Part shown: piece after piece, positions 23,560-34,690 of the stretch
Layout: each line of letters starts with the position of its first letter
Position numbering within the stretch: position 1 is the stretch's first letter
Origin: Vermamoeba vermiformis
Lineage: Eukaryota; Tubulinea; Echinamoebida
NCBI GenBank assembly: GCA_045837725.1
Contig: JBEWZL010000143.1
Coordinates: 1 to 52,946, forward strand
DNA length: 52,946 bases
Reading direction: 5' to 3'
The notes under the pieces: model-generated
Databases searched by the model: none
Told to the model about the DNA's origin: nothing
Seen by the model: the letters and a program-made list of their open reading frames with translations, nothing else
Made by a program: the position numbers and the translations under genes

Positions 23560-23882
23560 TTAGAAGATCAAGGCAAAGAGTGTCATGGTGAGGCACGATA
23601 GACCAAGAGAAGCGAGTGCTGTCGTTACTGTAGTACTTGAACTTCCATTTCAAGCTGCGCTCGCAGTCGGAGCCAGTGTCCGAGACACGAGTGTACACTT
23701 CGCTGGTGCCCTTGTCGTCCAGTGTGAACACCGCGTACGTGGAGTTGGCAGATCCGAGAGCGAGAAGATAGCCACCACGGGACGAGTTAACATAGTAATC
23801 GATCCAACAGAAGGCGTTGTAGTAGCAGTAGCTTTGGAATTCAAGTTCAGTTGAAATTTCTTTGTTTCTGATAATTTTTTGA
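23560..23882 (-). pseudogene. Remnant of a secreted Cys/Tyr-rich protein with anchor-like tail
   Basis: On the minus strand an open stretch reads YCYYNAFCWIDYYVN, GGYLLALGSANSTYAVFTL and TRVSDTGSDCERSL with good coding codons. Near 23645-23650 a one-base shift leads to NGSSSTTVTTALASL followed by LTMTLFALIF and a stop at 23560-23562. That is a Ser/Thr-rich, hydrophobic ending typical of GPI-anchored proteins. No start codon or 5' exon is visible; its upstream side runs straight into the opposite-strand protease 3. I therefore read it as a truncated and shifted relic. The family was not recognised. Confidence 0.5.
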
Positions 23883-23921
23883 TTTTATGTAGGCGTCCCA
23901 ATTCAAACAGATCTACAAAAT

Positions 23922-26094
23922 ATGTCGACCACCAAGGCTATCCTAGTCTTAATAGCTATCTTAGCCGTTGGTGCGTTAATTGAGGCTAGAAATGTCTACG
24001 TCAAGCCTCACGAGTCTCATGGCGCCAAACGTTCATTGCACATTGCTAGTCAATTAGGAGAAATTCGAAATGAATTTCCTAATATTAATGGGTTTGTAAT
24101 CGAGGTAATATTACGAATTACTTTATTTACACAAATCATTTCAAATAATTATTTGCTATAATTTTTAGTTAAATGTAAATTATCTACCTACGGCGTTATT
24201 CATTACCCTTTATAGGTACCCGATAATATGCCTATTGAAGAGTTAAGAAAGGATCCAAGAATCGAGTACGCTGAAGAGATCGGATTCGGTACGTTTTTAT
24301 CTTGCATCTGAAAGTCAACAAACCTGCTTTACTAACCTATTTTTCATTGTAGCATCGATCGCTGGTGCCCCAAACGACCCTTTTTTCAATCAAGAATGGC
24401 ATCTACAAAAGTTGGGCATGCTTGCAGTTTGGGATATCATTCCATTCGATATCGCTGCTCAGTCTGATATCGTAGGTGCACTAAATCGATTTAATATACT
24501 CGGAGCTAATAATGAATTATTTTATAGAAAGTTGGTATTTGCGATTCCGGATTTATGTTCGACCATCCGGATTTGGACGGCTCAAAGGTTGTCTGGCAAC
24601 GCGATTACGTTGATAACGATGGTAACACTCAAATTACCAAGTTAGAGGAGTTCCACGGTATGAAATTAAAGAAAATTAATATCTAGATCTCAAATGATCT
24701 GGTGATTTAGGACCTGCTGTTGCCGGTGTTATCAGCGCTGTTACTAACAACAATGCCGGTAAGTTATTGAAGCTGTCGCCTATACTCAAACTAATACCTT
24801 GTCGTAGGTGTCGCTAGCATAGCATCTGGAGTTAAGCTGATGATTGGTCGCGTGTTCGATGCTACCAACATTGCTCCCTACAACAGAATTTTGCAGTGCA
24901 TGAACGATCTCGCTAATGCAGGCGCTCGTATTATCAACTTGAGCATTGGTGTAAGTATTAGCAGGATAAGCCAAAAACAAAAAACTGATCCGAATCTGTT
25001 GTTTAGGGCACTGATCCGTTCACTCCTTTTGACGATGCAATGAAAAACTTTCTCTCGCGAGGTGGGCATAGTCATATATCCAGCACTTATATCAGCATTT
25101 AATATAATATGTAGGTATTCTCACTGTTGTCTCTGCTGGAAACTACGGCGATAAGGGCAACATTGCGAATTATCCTGGTGCTTATGACAGCGCTTTTACT
25201 GTCGGTGCTACGGATAGAAATGATCAACGTGGTTATTTATCGAACTATCTTAACTATGTCGACATCTCAGCTCCTGGTAAGTCACATCCAAAACACATCC
25301 AGATCGATCCAAGGTCTAACAATTTTTTGTAGGTATTGAAGTTTTATCGGTCTACTTCCCTCAAGATATTGGCATGTTTGAAGGCACTTCATTCGCAGCG
25401 CCGATCGTCTCCGGTGTTGCCGCCCTTTTGTGGTCCATCAAGGCAGATCAAACTCCGCAACAGATCCAAAGTTTGTTGACTTCAACTGCTGTTGATCTTG
25501 GCGAGTGGGGCAAGGTATAATTTGCTTTATGTATTTATATAACCTTCCTACAATAGCTACTGACGAGAGCTTTCTTAGGATCCTTCTTTCGGATTCGGTC
25601 GAGTTGATCCATTGCAAGCCGTCAAGAGTGCGTCATCAAACCATATATATCCAAGAGTTACTTAACAAAAATTTACTTTAGAGCTGTTAAACAAACCTCC
25701 TGCCTTCGCGGTCGAATCGGCGTACACGATGACAGTTGGCCAAGATTTCGTAGCAACAATCAAGTGCTATTGTAAGTATCGTTCACTGAACGGTGAAATT
25801 TCGCTGCCGAACCTTTAAAGTAACATATATCGCTAGCTATTGAATCATTTGACTCGTGCACTACGTTGGCTTACACCGACTTCCCTTCATTCGTGACCGT
25901 CAAACAAATCTCGCCTTCGGAGATTCAAATCTCAGCTGCACCGACCTCTGACAATGTTGGAGCTTTCACCGTTGTATTCCGCGCTGTGGACACGATGTCG
26001 ACTTGGAACTTTGTGCAGGTCTCTTTCAACGGTACGTTGAGTAAAGCTTCAAGTACTACTCGTACTGACCAATTTTACAGTTCAACAGGCATAA
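23922..26094 (+). CDS. Proteinase-K-like subtilase 3 with C-terminal beta domain, 13 exons, 480 aa
   Basis: Exons are 23922-24104, 24216-24288, 24353-24471, 24528-24657, 24711-24758, 24808-24950, 25007-25061, 25115-25276, 25333-25514, 25579-25627, 25682-25771, 25837-26031 and 26081-26094 (1443 nt). Intron positions through exon 10 match proteases 1 and 2. It has a signal peptide (ILVLIAILAVGALIEA) and an I9-like propeptide. Catalytic residues are near Asp131 (GICDSGFMF), His168 (FHGPAVAG), Asn260 (VSAGN) and Ser324 (EGTSFAAP). The usual second His of the HGTH motif is replaced. Instead of an anchor the C-terminus holds about 95 residues of beta-rich sequence (TVGQDFVATIKCYS to FVQVSFN), cadherin- or Ig-like, and no hydrophobic tail, so it is probably a secreted enzyme. 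Confidence 0.87.
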
Positions 26095-26128
26095 GCTGTG
26101 ATTCGTTGGTTCAAAAATAAAGTTAAAT

Positions 26129-28367
26129 TTATTGGTTCGTGTTATTGGGTTGCATTTTCTCCAAATACTCGATGATTTGGTCGGCATTCGGCCTTGCTTG
26201 CGGGTCCGTTTGGCAACAGTCGATAATGAGCTGGTTGAACTCCGTATGAGCTGCATGCTGATTGAGCCGATTTCTTAAGTTCGCTTCTTTGAGTATGACA
26301 GGCAAACGAGTATTCGTGACCATCGCGAATAAAAGAACGCCGAACCTAGAGTATTGTAAGCTGACATGATGATACAATGGCACTTGATGTGTGACTTACG
26401 AATAAATATCCACTTTTTCGTCTTGACCCTTTTCCTCCAATATTTCTGGAGAGGTGTAACCTAATGTACCACATGGGGTCTTGGCTTTTGTATCCTCAGT
26501 AAGGGGTCTTGCTGTTCCGAAGTCTGAAATTTTGGCTCTCTTTTTGTTATTGTACAGCTTATCTGCGATCAGAAATTGAAAAAATAACAATGAAAGAACG
26601 TACCAGCACGTTATCGGGTTTTAAATCTCGATGAATAATTTTAGGTTTCAGCGAATGCAAATATCTTAAGCCCTGGGCTACATCAAGTGCCAACTGGATA
26701 ATCCGCGGTTTTTCGAGTTTAACTTTTTCCTTAAATATCATGTCTTCCAGCGATCCATCCTTCATATATTCCATGAATAGGTATATCGTGTCACCTTCTC
26801 GCCTGAATTCCAGAAACTTCACGATATTCTTGTGGCGTAGTGATCTGAAACAACATCAATAAATGAATAAAAAATTGAAATTGACGCAGGCGTACATTAA
26901 GATTTTCGTTTCTTGTATTAGTTGCTCTTCGTGTCCTGGTCCCTTTGGCACTTTGATCGCGACATATTGCTGGGGCTTTTTTCCTCGGTATACTTTCCCG
27001 TTACCACCGGAACCAATTTGTTCCCAAGACTCTGAAAATTTGTAAGACAACTGACACTTTAACAATCGCTTACCTTCGGGGCTATTTTCTACTTGAGATC
27101 GCAGGAGCGGAGCCATTTCGCTTAGACCTCTGTTCGTGTCTTGACTGCTGCGACTATTCTTTTTCTTCAAATAAAAAACATTCACCGCGACACCTACAAA
27201 TACTACCGGCACTAAAATTATGACTAACACTTGTGCGGGTGATATAAAAAGGTTGTCAGCGGTAAATACATCCACAGTGTCGTAGACAATTGAATTGTCA
27301 ATCTCTCCTCCTCCACCAAAAAAGGCAATATTTCCGGTCGATGCAGCAGCTAAATCTCCACGTGCAACGGAAAGTTCGGTGGTGCTCCACTGACCAGATT
27401 CGGAGTCAAAAATGTCAACGACGTACGACATTTTGCCTTTGTAATTACATCCTCCTCCAAACAGCGCATATTTTCCCAGATTTGTAGCTGCGAAGATCAT
27501 TCGAGGTGCGCTCAGCTGTGCCGTTGACCATTTTTCACTCGAATAGTCGTAAATGTCTACTACATCACTCGGAGTGTTGCCTCTAATGCGACCACCGGCA
27601 AACAATGCAAACTTTCCAACAGATGTGGCTGCTACGTCTGTTCGTCCTTGGCTCAGTTCGGCAGTCGACCATTGCAAGGTAACGGCATTGAAGATGTCCA
27701 CTCGACTTAAAAATGTTCCGTTGGCAGAACCTCCGCCAAACAATGCAATTGTTCCATTGGACGTCGCGCCATGACCAAATCGAGCGATTGATAAATTAGC
27801 CGTCGACCAGGATCCATTGACGCTGTCAAAAATGTCAACGACGGAACTGGCAAAGTCGTACTCGTCATTGTATCCGCCGGAAAAAAGCGCAAATCGACCG
27901 GCAGAGGTTGCACCTTGAAAAGCACGCTCGGGATTTTTCGTGACAGCCGACCAGGTCCAGGGAGTAGTATTCATATCCAAAATGTCATACACGTGCTGAT
28001 TGTCATCGGACTGCCCTCCGCCGAAAATAACGTAGTTGCCAACATTAGTCGAACGAAGATGACCTCGATGAGTGCTAAGCTTGTCTGTCGTCCAGCGCGA
28101 AGTCTTTGTGTCGTAGATGTCGATTGTGTTAGAACGAGCTTCGCCGTCAAAGCCACCTGCGAAGAAAACATATCTTTCGGTCGCTGTCGCCGCTAATCCT
28201 AGTCGTGGTTGCGTCAAACTCGCCCAGGAGAGTGAGATTAACGATAGGCAAAAGACATATTTTAGGATCGCCGTAGCTGCCAAATTAAATTTTGTCAATT
28301 CGAATTTTTTAGTATTGTATTATTAAAGTTAATTTGAATTTAGTGCCGTGGTTTACTTGCCTGCCAT
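26129..28367 (-). CDS. Kelch-repeat receptor Ser/Thr kinase, 6 exons, 653 aa
   Basis: Exons are 28367-28361, 28276-27074, 27031-26896, 26844-26604, 26557-26400 and 26345-26129 (1962 nt). The first exon is only ATGGCAG, followed by GCAAGT, a textbook GC-AG donor; the splice yields a signal peptide MAATAILKYVFCLSLISLSWA. Six or more kelch repeats follow (pattern VDIFD, W-S-T, LS-R, AATS-G, ALFGGG), then a transmembrane helix (VLVIILVPVVFVGVAVNVF). The kinase domain has GSGGNGKV, VAIKVPK, HRDLKPDN (Ser/Thr type), DFGTARP, GTLGYTSPE and VDIYSFGV, resembling the TKL group. It is tail-to-tail with protease 3, with only 34 bp between coding ends. Unlike the other receptors here its ectodomain repeats are regular kelch blades. 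Confidence 0.87.
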
Positions 28368-29533
28368 TCTGATTCAGTTTGCAAATGTCAAATCGTTCAA
28401 TGTGAAAGTGACTGTTTTCTCTAACAAACTTACTGCAAGCTGCAGCGTAGCACTGTTGTGTTATTCAATGAGAGTAATTGTGAAATCAGAAAAAGTTTCC
28501 CAATCGGTTTTACATACTGAAAAATGGGAAATTTCTATTAAATTCAAGGGATTCAATCTAAACATATTCCTTTTATAGTAAAGCAAGTGATATTTTTACC
28601 GACCATTTTAAATTTTCTCGATTAATATTTAAAGGTGGCTCGGAGATAAAATATGAATTTAAACTTCCGGTTCTATTTGCGCCAATCAAAAAATTTGACC
28701 TTTCGTCTCCCAACCAGTCTGGGGTCTCCCAGCGGAGTTCCTACACGCATAATTTTATTAATTTTTATTATTTTAATTTTTGTAATATTATCTGCCTTTA
28801 TTCGAAAGATAATGCGCATTACTCAATTAATTCTTAAATTAAATTCTTAACTGCAGGTTGCTTCAATTACCTTTCATTTAAATACTATCCCATAGCAACA
28901 TTCTGTTATGGTCGAGCGCTGAGTAAAAAATTAAATACTATCGTATCGTAATTGAACTCAGTTGTGGTCGAACCTGGCACAATAAGATCAGAAGTAAAAA
29001 TACAACCGACCTCCCTCCCGTGCAAAATTCTCTAAAATACAGAATATAGCTATCAAGTTAATATATAATAACTTTCGAATATATTACGCCATTTGCCCGA
29101 GCGAGAACTGTAAATGAACTCGATCTGCCTCAACGAGGTATTTCTTCATTTGTGACAGCCAAAAAAATGTAGGATCAACCGTAAAAAAATTAAATAGCGT
29201 TATTGTATATAAATAAAAATTATCAAATAATAAACTATATTCTTTATTATTACCATATTAATATTTGGTGGTGCTTAAAAAGTAATTGGCACGTGAAAAA
29301 ATAAAAATAAATTTTCATCCGATCCGCTAATAATCTCGGCGGAGGCAGAATACAGAATTGAAAGCTAAAACACTATTTATTTATCATATAAATTTTAGTT
29401 AAAGCATTATATTTATTTGTTTTTACAATGAGATTATATTTTTTGTTTGGTTTTGTCATATTAATACGATGTAAGTACTATTTAGAATATTTGAAAATAA
29501 TTACTAAAAAATCTAAAAATATTAACTTCACGT
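28368..29533. other. AT-rich spacer upstream of the kelch receptor kinase
   Basis: About 1.17 kb of low-complexity AT-rich DNA between the receptor-kinase start and the integrase element. No supported gene. It contains an imperfect direct duplication (28873-28980) and near 28634 a GGTGGCTCGGAGA motif similar to one upstream of both giant ADA-like genes. Confidence 0.5.
28873..28980. repeat. Imperfect tandem duplication of about 50 bp
   Basis: The block TTAAATACTATC followed some 25-30 bases later by TATGGTCGA or TGTGGTCGA appears twice in a row, starting near 28877 and 28930. The units differ at several positions. No function is assigned. Confidence 0.5.
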
Positions 29534-31310
29534 CTAGATAGTGTCGGCAGTAATTCTCTTTGATTGTTGACGGGCTTGACGAGGACCTTGCTCTTCGCCG
29601 GCACAGGCAAGTTTCCATCTGTGAGATTCGCTTCGCTTCTTTGTATCTGACGCTTTAATAGGTTCAGTCTTCGAGTCCACAGCCGTTGCAATTGTTGGTG
29701 ATGTTGGGGGCTTTGGCTTTTGCTTCTTTGTTGGTGTCTTTGGCTTGAGATCAGCGGCAGATGCAATTCTTTTTTTCCCTTTGTTGACCGGTAAGATCTC
29801 TGCATACTCTCCCTTTGCAATTTTCTCGCGTTCTGACTTGATTTTGTCGAAGTGCTCAGAGTTCTCACGAACAAAAAAAGGTTCGATCTGATCCACATCT
29901 GCTTGAAATACTTCGCCTTTGTTGCCGCCAGCGAGCATTACTGCAGTGTATTGGCCAGCACTGAACGACTTGATGACTACGGCAGGCTGCTTGTCCATAT
30001 ATTTCTTCACTTTAGTCTTCTTTCCAACGTCAATTAGCACGGTGTCGCCACTTTGGTAAGTTCTAATCTTATGCTTCTTTTCAAACCGCTTAATGTGTCG
30101 ATTGGCAGCGGTTTCAATGGCAGCATTTGTCTCCTGAAGAACTTGACGAGCGTAGTCGATCCGCTTCTGCATCTCTTCATCACCTGCACGTAGGTCATTA
30201 GTAACATTCTTTGCTCGTGTCATCTACTTACCATTAGCATCCATCTTCAAGTATCGCGTGCCGCGCAAGACTTCAAATGGAGCACGACCAATTGTAGCAT
30301 GAAACTTGCCGTTATATTGTTCAACAGCAGCTATCGCAACTGCAGACCATGGAGCTCCAATAACTCCATTAGTCATTTTGCGAATTAGTGCCTTGAAGGT
30401 GCCATTGAGCCTCTCGATCTGTCCATTGGTTTGGGGATGCTTTGGTCGCGAGTGCTTTGGTTTGCTTTCAATCAACCGTAAGTACTCCTTGACAATTGCT
30501 GCAGTGAATTCCTTGCCATTGTCAAACTGTACAATTGCAGGGTAACCTTCATTTGAGAAGATCTCTAACATTGCACGTGCAACAGGAGCGGCATGCTTCG
30601 AGGCAAAAGTCTTGATCCACAAGAACTTCGAGTGCGAGTCTACAATTGTCAGAATGTACCGGTCACCAGTGTCAGGGTCAGCGTAGTCCATCTCAGTGAA
30701 GTCAATCTCCACGCGCTCAAGAGGCTCGCTCGCTGTAATTGGTCGGAGTGGTGGTTTAGGGATGTGTCGCCGCTGCTTACCAATCTGACATTTCTCACAA
30801 GTTTTGATGAAGTACTCAACATCATTCTTCATACCCACCCAATGGTAGTCACCACTGATGGCATACAGCGTTGAATCTCGGCCTGCGAGAGATTAGTAAC
30901 GGCTAGTACTATATTTAGTAAGTCACTCACCCAAATGCGTGCCAAATTCTCCATCTCGATGGTAAGCTCCAATGAGCTCTTCTTTCGATTTAAAATCATT
31001 CTTCCCAGGTAAAAATACTCTTCGAAGGCCCTCGTCTATTTTGAAGAATTTTGTACTCAATTTAAAATTTTAATCTAATTTGATCTTACCACCAGACCCT
31101 CTGGGACGGATTGTCTTCGTGAATTTAATTCTTTTAAACAAGACACCATCAACAAGCACATGGGATTCAGCAGCCTGCTTCAGATAGCGACGGCGATTCT
31201 CTTTGGCCATCCCTTGGAGCTCAGGAGGCCACACAATCTGCTTCATCGTATATGCAGCGTGCAAGATGGCAAACAAACCAACGTATGTCTCGTAATCCAT
31301 GTTTGAATGT
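29534..31310 (-). mobile_element. Integrase-bearing element of gypsy-integrase type (LTR kin or Ginger-like)
   Basis: Read on the minus strand from about 31300, the parts are an N-terminal region, a zinc-binding HHCC-like segment (around 30.8-30.9 kb, ending TCEKCQIGKQ), a DDE integrase core of the retroviral/gypsy type (about 30.25-30.8 kb), and a long basic Lys/Pro-rich C-terminal part (29.5-30.2 kb). No gag, protease or reverse transcriptase is visible in the window beside it and I saw no long terminal repeats. It looks nearly whole as an integrase-only unit; the reading frame is interrupted about two or three times, and I do not resolve whether by introns or decay. Candidates are a gypsy remnant, a Ginger-type cut-and-paste element, or a domesticated integrase. 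Good sequence preservation suggests it is fairly young. Confidence 0.7.
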
Positions 31311-32461
31311 TAAATAAACAAATTTTGAGCAACAAAATTTTTTTGGCGGATGTGGTCAAAATTTTTCAACACACCAACTCAATACTAATTCATAATATTC
31401 TAATATAATACTGTCACCTAATCATGTGAATATCTCCCATTACTAATTCTTTATTAGTTCAAAGTACAAGAAAAGTGCGCCATTTTTTTAATCTGCGTCC
31501 TGGAGATTTTTGGCTGTCACATTCATTCCTCATCGTGCAAATGAGTCGAAACTGCACCAATGAGTTATATAAGTGGTATTCTACTCATTCCTGCGTTTTG
31601 AGTGGATTCGCACGAGGGACAACCAAAAGAGAATCGTCGCCTTCATTATTTGTTGTAGATCTGTTTTATCAACCACAATGGACCAACGTAATGATGCTAT
31701 ATTAGTGGCGCATATACACTTTGTCGCTCACACCTCGACAAAGAGTAAGTAAGCCTTGTAGCTGCACATGTGTTGGCGATACCTCTCGCATCCTTCTGGT
31801 TAGTTCCACACAAAACAATTGATTTTAATTCCACTTTCTCTAAAAATGAACCTCCTTGGTATAGAAATCGTAGAATGAATTTTACAAATTTTCTGACCGA
31901 AATACAAAATTTGTTGATTCGATCTTTCGTCATTTTAATTGCTTTGCGATCTAATAACCATCTCTCGAGTGAATTTAAAATACACCAATATTTATTACTG
32001 AAAAGATTGATCAGCCACTCAAGTTTAATCCTCAGTTCGTCAATTAAATTGAATGCTTTGAACGCTCGATCATGACTTTGCTGACGCCGTACTCGACCAA
32101 CATTGAGATTGGGCCTGCATTGCACGTCACCACCGAAACAAGCTCGGCAATGACGTTAAGAAGAGTGGCTACCTCAATGGTACGAGCGGTGCCGTGGTTG
32201 GCTATCACTGGATTCGCTGCTGCCGTCAGGTATGTTCGAAATGCATTGGATTCAAATACAACAAAAGGTATTTCTGATCTATTGGTCGTGAGAGAACTAA
32301 TACTAAAAATTAGAAAGCTTTCAGCTAAAGACATAAATTGTGAGTCGAAGCGAATTGGCAGTTCGACACAATTGAATTGAATTGAAGCATTAGTCTCTTG
32401 TTATACCACAACTAGCATAAGACCTTAGCTGTATTCAGAAGACAAGTTGGCTTCCTCGCAG
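31311..32461. other. Region with ambiguous coding potential on both strands
   Basis: Between the integrase element and the LCAT-like gene lie overlapping open stretches. On the minus strand an ATG at 32334 opens 96 codons (MSLAESFLIF to ISMLVEYGVSK), and a further open frame continues leftwards (31700-32120) with FKAFNLIDELRIKLEWLINL. On the plus strand an ATG at 32072 leads to MVRAVPWLAITGFAAAVR with a plausible 84-nt intron (32230-32313). I cannot decide which strand is coding, and no family was recognised. Importantly, no ATG occurs between 32335 and 32461, so the start of the downstream LCAT-like gene is not visible. Confidence 0.35.
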
Positions 32462-33970
32462 CAAAATCCATACCAACATATTTGGCCCGTGGCTATTTCA
32501 CAAGACAGTTTGTTACGCCGCGCTATTTCCCGGCAAGTTTTTCCGAACGGCACCTACGTTCCAAACAGATATGAAGTCTACGTCCCGCAAGGTGGCTACG
32601 GCTTGAGCGCAATGTATGATCTTAATCCAGACCTGTTGCTGTACAAGACTGCGACGTATTACATGAAAACTCTCATCGACATGCTTATTGGACAAAATTT
32701 CACGATGGGCGTGGATCTGTTTGGATTTCCGTACGATTGGCGCTACCCTGTGAACTATAGACCTCATTTGGATTCCTTGGAAAAAATCTTGAATTCAAAG
32801 CCGAATGAAGAGTGGTTCGTCATTGCTCATTCGATGGGCGGATTAGTGATGCAGGAATACTTCAAGTCAGGCCTGAGCAGCAATCGCAACGACAGTCACA
32901 TCACGCTAATAACGGTCGGCACTCCGTTTCACGGTGTTGGCGGGCGAAGTTTGCAAGGGTTTACGACTGGCTATAACTTTGGCAATTCGCGGCTGTCAAA
33001 TAATGTGGCAAAAGAATTCACCATCGAGACTTTTTCCGCTTACGACTTATTGCCCCAACCGCAACTACAACCTCGTCCGACTGTCAACTTCAAAGATTAT
33101 TACAAAGAAATTGCTGTTGGCGGGTTTCATCCTGAACGAGTGCGAACGCGAGAATGCTTCACGAGACCGAAGTCATACTACGTTTTCAATAGTGGAGTGG
33201 CCACACCTCACGACATCATCACCACGAAAGCTTCAGAAGAAGAGAACGATTACGCAGAAACTTTCGTCGATGGTGACGGAACAGTTCCCAGCAGCTCGGC
33301 GACGAATCACGGCTGTCATAACGAACGTCCCATCAATTTAATGATCAAAGCCGATCACCTGGACATGTTGAACCACATCAGATTTTTAGGACTAGTCTAC
33401 ACTATCATCTACAGCAAGTGTCCAGACGTGAGCGGATATTATCGATGCTCCGACGAGACCATCGTGCATGTGGAACAAACCGTACCCACAATTGATTTCT
33501 TCAGAGGCTGGTACGTCTATGGAAAGAGTAGCAATACAGTAACGCAGGAGATGTATTATTTGGTTGGCCAAACATGTGGCGCATACATTGCCAAATCAGC
33601 AGAAGCATATTGTTACAAGCGTGAAACCACGAAGTTGACCGGATTATCGCCGTCGTTGAAGAATTGGACCGAGACAATCGAGTGCCCAAAAGACTACGTC
33701 TTGGTCGATGGTTTTTGTCTGCGAAACGTAACGACCGTTGTTTATCAATGTGGCGAAGGTTCACAACTTGTCGCCGGAAAATGCACTGCAATGGTCTTGA
33801 ACGAAAAAGAGTCAGTGCCAATGGTGACTATCGGGTTAGGTATTGTGTCAGTCGTGTCAATATCTGGCGCAGCCGTACTAGCGTACCTCTACATCAAGAA
33901 ACGCAAACTTGACAACTTCCAGCCTCTCACCGCCGAAATGGAAGAAGTTTCTGTGGAACGCATGATGTAG
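32462..33970 (+). CDS. LCAT/group-XV phospholipase-like membrane protein, 5' exon not found
   Basis: A long exon begins after the acceptor TTCCTCGCAG and runs 502 codons to TAG. Family features are the YDWR loop (GVDLFGFPYDWRYP), nucleophile elbow VIAHSMGGLV (Ser), acid FVDGDGTVP (Asp) and KADHLDMLNH (His), so the triad is complete. A Cys-rich juxtamembrane part (IECPKDYVLVDGFCL, YQCGEGSQLVAGKC) precedes a transmembrane helix (VTIGLGIVSVVSISGAAVLAY) and a short cytosolic tail. Such enzymes transfer or release acyl chains from phospholipids. The usual N-terminal GGSxLE segment and signal peptide are missing and no ATG lies just upstream. Either a distant first exon exists or the gene is 5'-truncated. 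Confidence 0.8.
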   Translation, partial: QNPYQHIWPVAISQDSLLRRAISRQVFPNGTYVPNRYEVYVPQGGYGLSAMYDLNPDLLLYKTATYYMKTLIDMLIGQNFTMGVDLFGFPYDWRYPVNYRPHLDSLEKILNSKPNEEWFVIAHSMGGLVMQEYFKSGLSSNRNDSHITLITVGTPFHGVGGRSLQGFTTGYNFGNSRLSNNVAKEFTIETFSAYDLLPQPQLQPRPTVNFKDYYKEIAVGGFHPERVRTRECFTRPKSYYVFNSGVATPHDIITTKASEEENDYAETFVDGDGTVPSSSATNHGCHNERPINLMIKADHLDMLNHIRFLGLVYTIIYSKCPDVSGYYRCSDETIVHVEQTVPTIDFFRGWYVYGKSSNTVTQEMYYLVGQTCGAYIAKSAEAYCYKRETTKLTGLSPSLKNWTETIECPKDYVLVDGFCLRNVTTVVYQCGEGSQLVAGKCTAMVLNEKESVPMVTIGLGIVSVVSISGAAVLAYLYIKKRKLDNFQPLTAEMEEVSVERMM

Positions 33971-34639
33971 TCTGAAACGTAATAAATGGGATTTTTCTGA
34001 GTGTTTAGAACAATGAAGCACACGATCTGACTGCGTCCCAGTTTCTTATCGGGCACCATAGGTTAGTGTAGAAGAAATCGTCTGCCCATCTGAGACCCGA
34101 GAAGGCGTGCAATTGAAAATCTTTGCGAATTTCCCTCGTTGTACAAATAAGTCAGTCGTTCCGTTTGTTCTCGAAGAACAACACGGATAATTGTTGCATG
34201 CTTCTCTATAATTACCATATAATCGACTTCAATCAGTATTCACCGGCTATTCATCAATATGTCGAAGGATGCCCTATTTATCCGCGGAAACAAACTGCGT
34301 CATAGATCCGCGTTTGGAATTAATAATTATTTAATAAGCGGTAATGATTAATTTAGGAACGCCAAAAATAAGCACTTTCCTAATATGCACTCAGAACTTC
34401 TTAAATTAGCAGTCGGATCAAATCAGTTGGATTAAAACTAGAATTTGCGCAAGTACTATTGTTATGCTTTTGCAATATATTTTTAAATTCAGTATTAATT
34501 TTTTTTCGAGCTTAGCTCGTGAATAGGGTAGAAGGGACCTCCTTGACCTAATCCGTAAATCCTTCAACTTTTTTGTTCGGTAAGTTACATAACAATGTTT
34601 AAGGGCGATTTAAATGCCCAGAGAAGCAAGTTGATTTTC
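33971..34639. other. Spacer upstream of giant ADA-like gene 1
   Basis: About 670 bp of AT-rich DNA after the LCAT-like stop. No supported gene or RNA. The last part leads into the conserved upstream element. Confidence 0.45.
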
Positions 34640-34690
34640 AGATAGAAGGGTCTATTTTAAGGAAAGATGACTTGAACGAGTGTTATTCCG
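34640..34690 (+). promoter_or_regulatory. Conserved upstream element, copy A
   Basis: The core TCTATTTTAAGGAAAGATGA followed by CTTGAACGAGTGTTATTCCGC lies about 230 bp before the ADA-like gene 1 start. It recurs with one or two changes at 44090-44142 upstream of ADA-like gene 2 and inverted at 42485-42537. It could be a shared control site or a dispersed repeat fragment. Confidence 0.5.

Noticed and set aside
23585-23854. Plus-strand frame of 89 codons between receptor 2 and protease 3
   Set aside because: It is the antisense of a better minus-strand reading with Cys/Tyr-rich sequence and an anchor-like tail.
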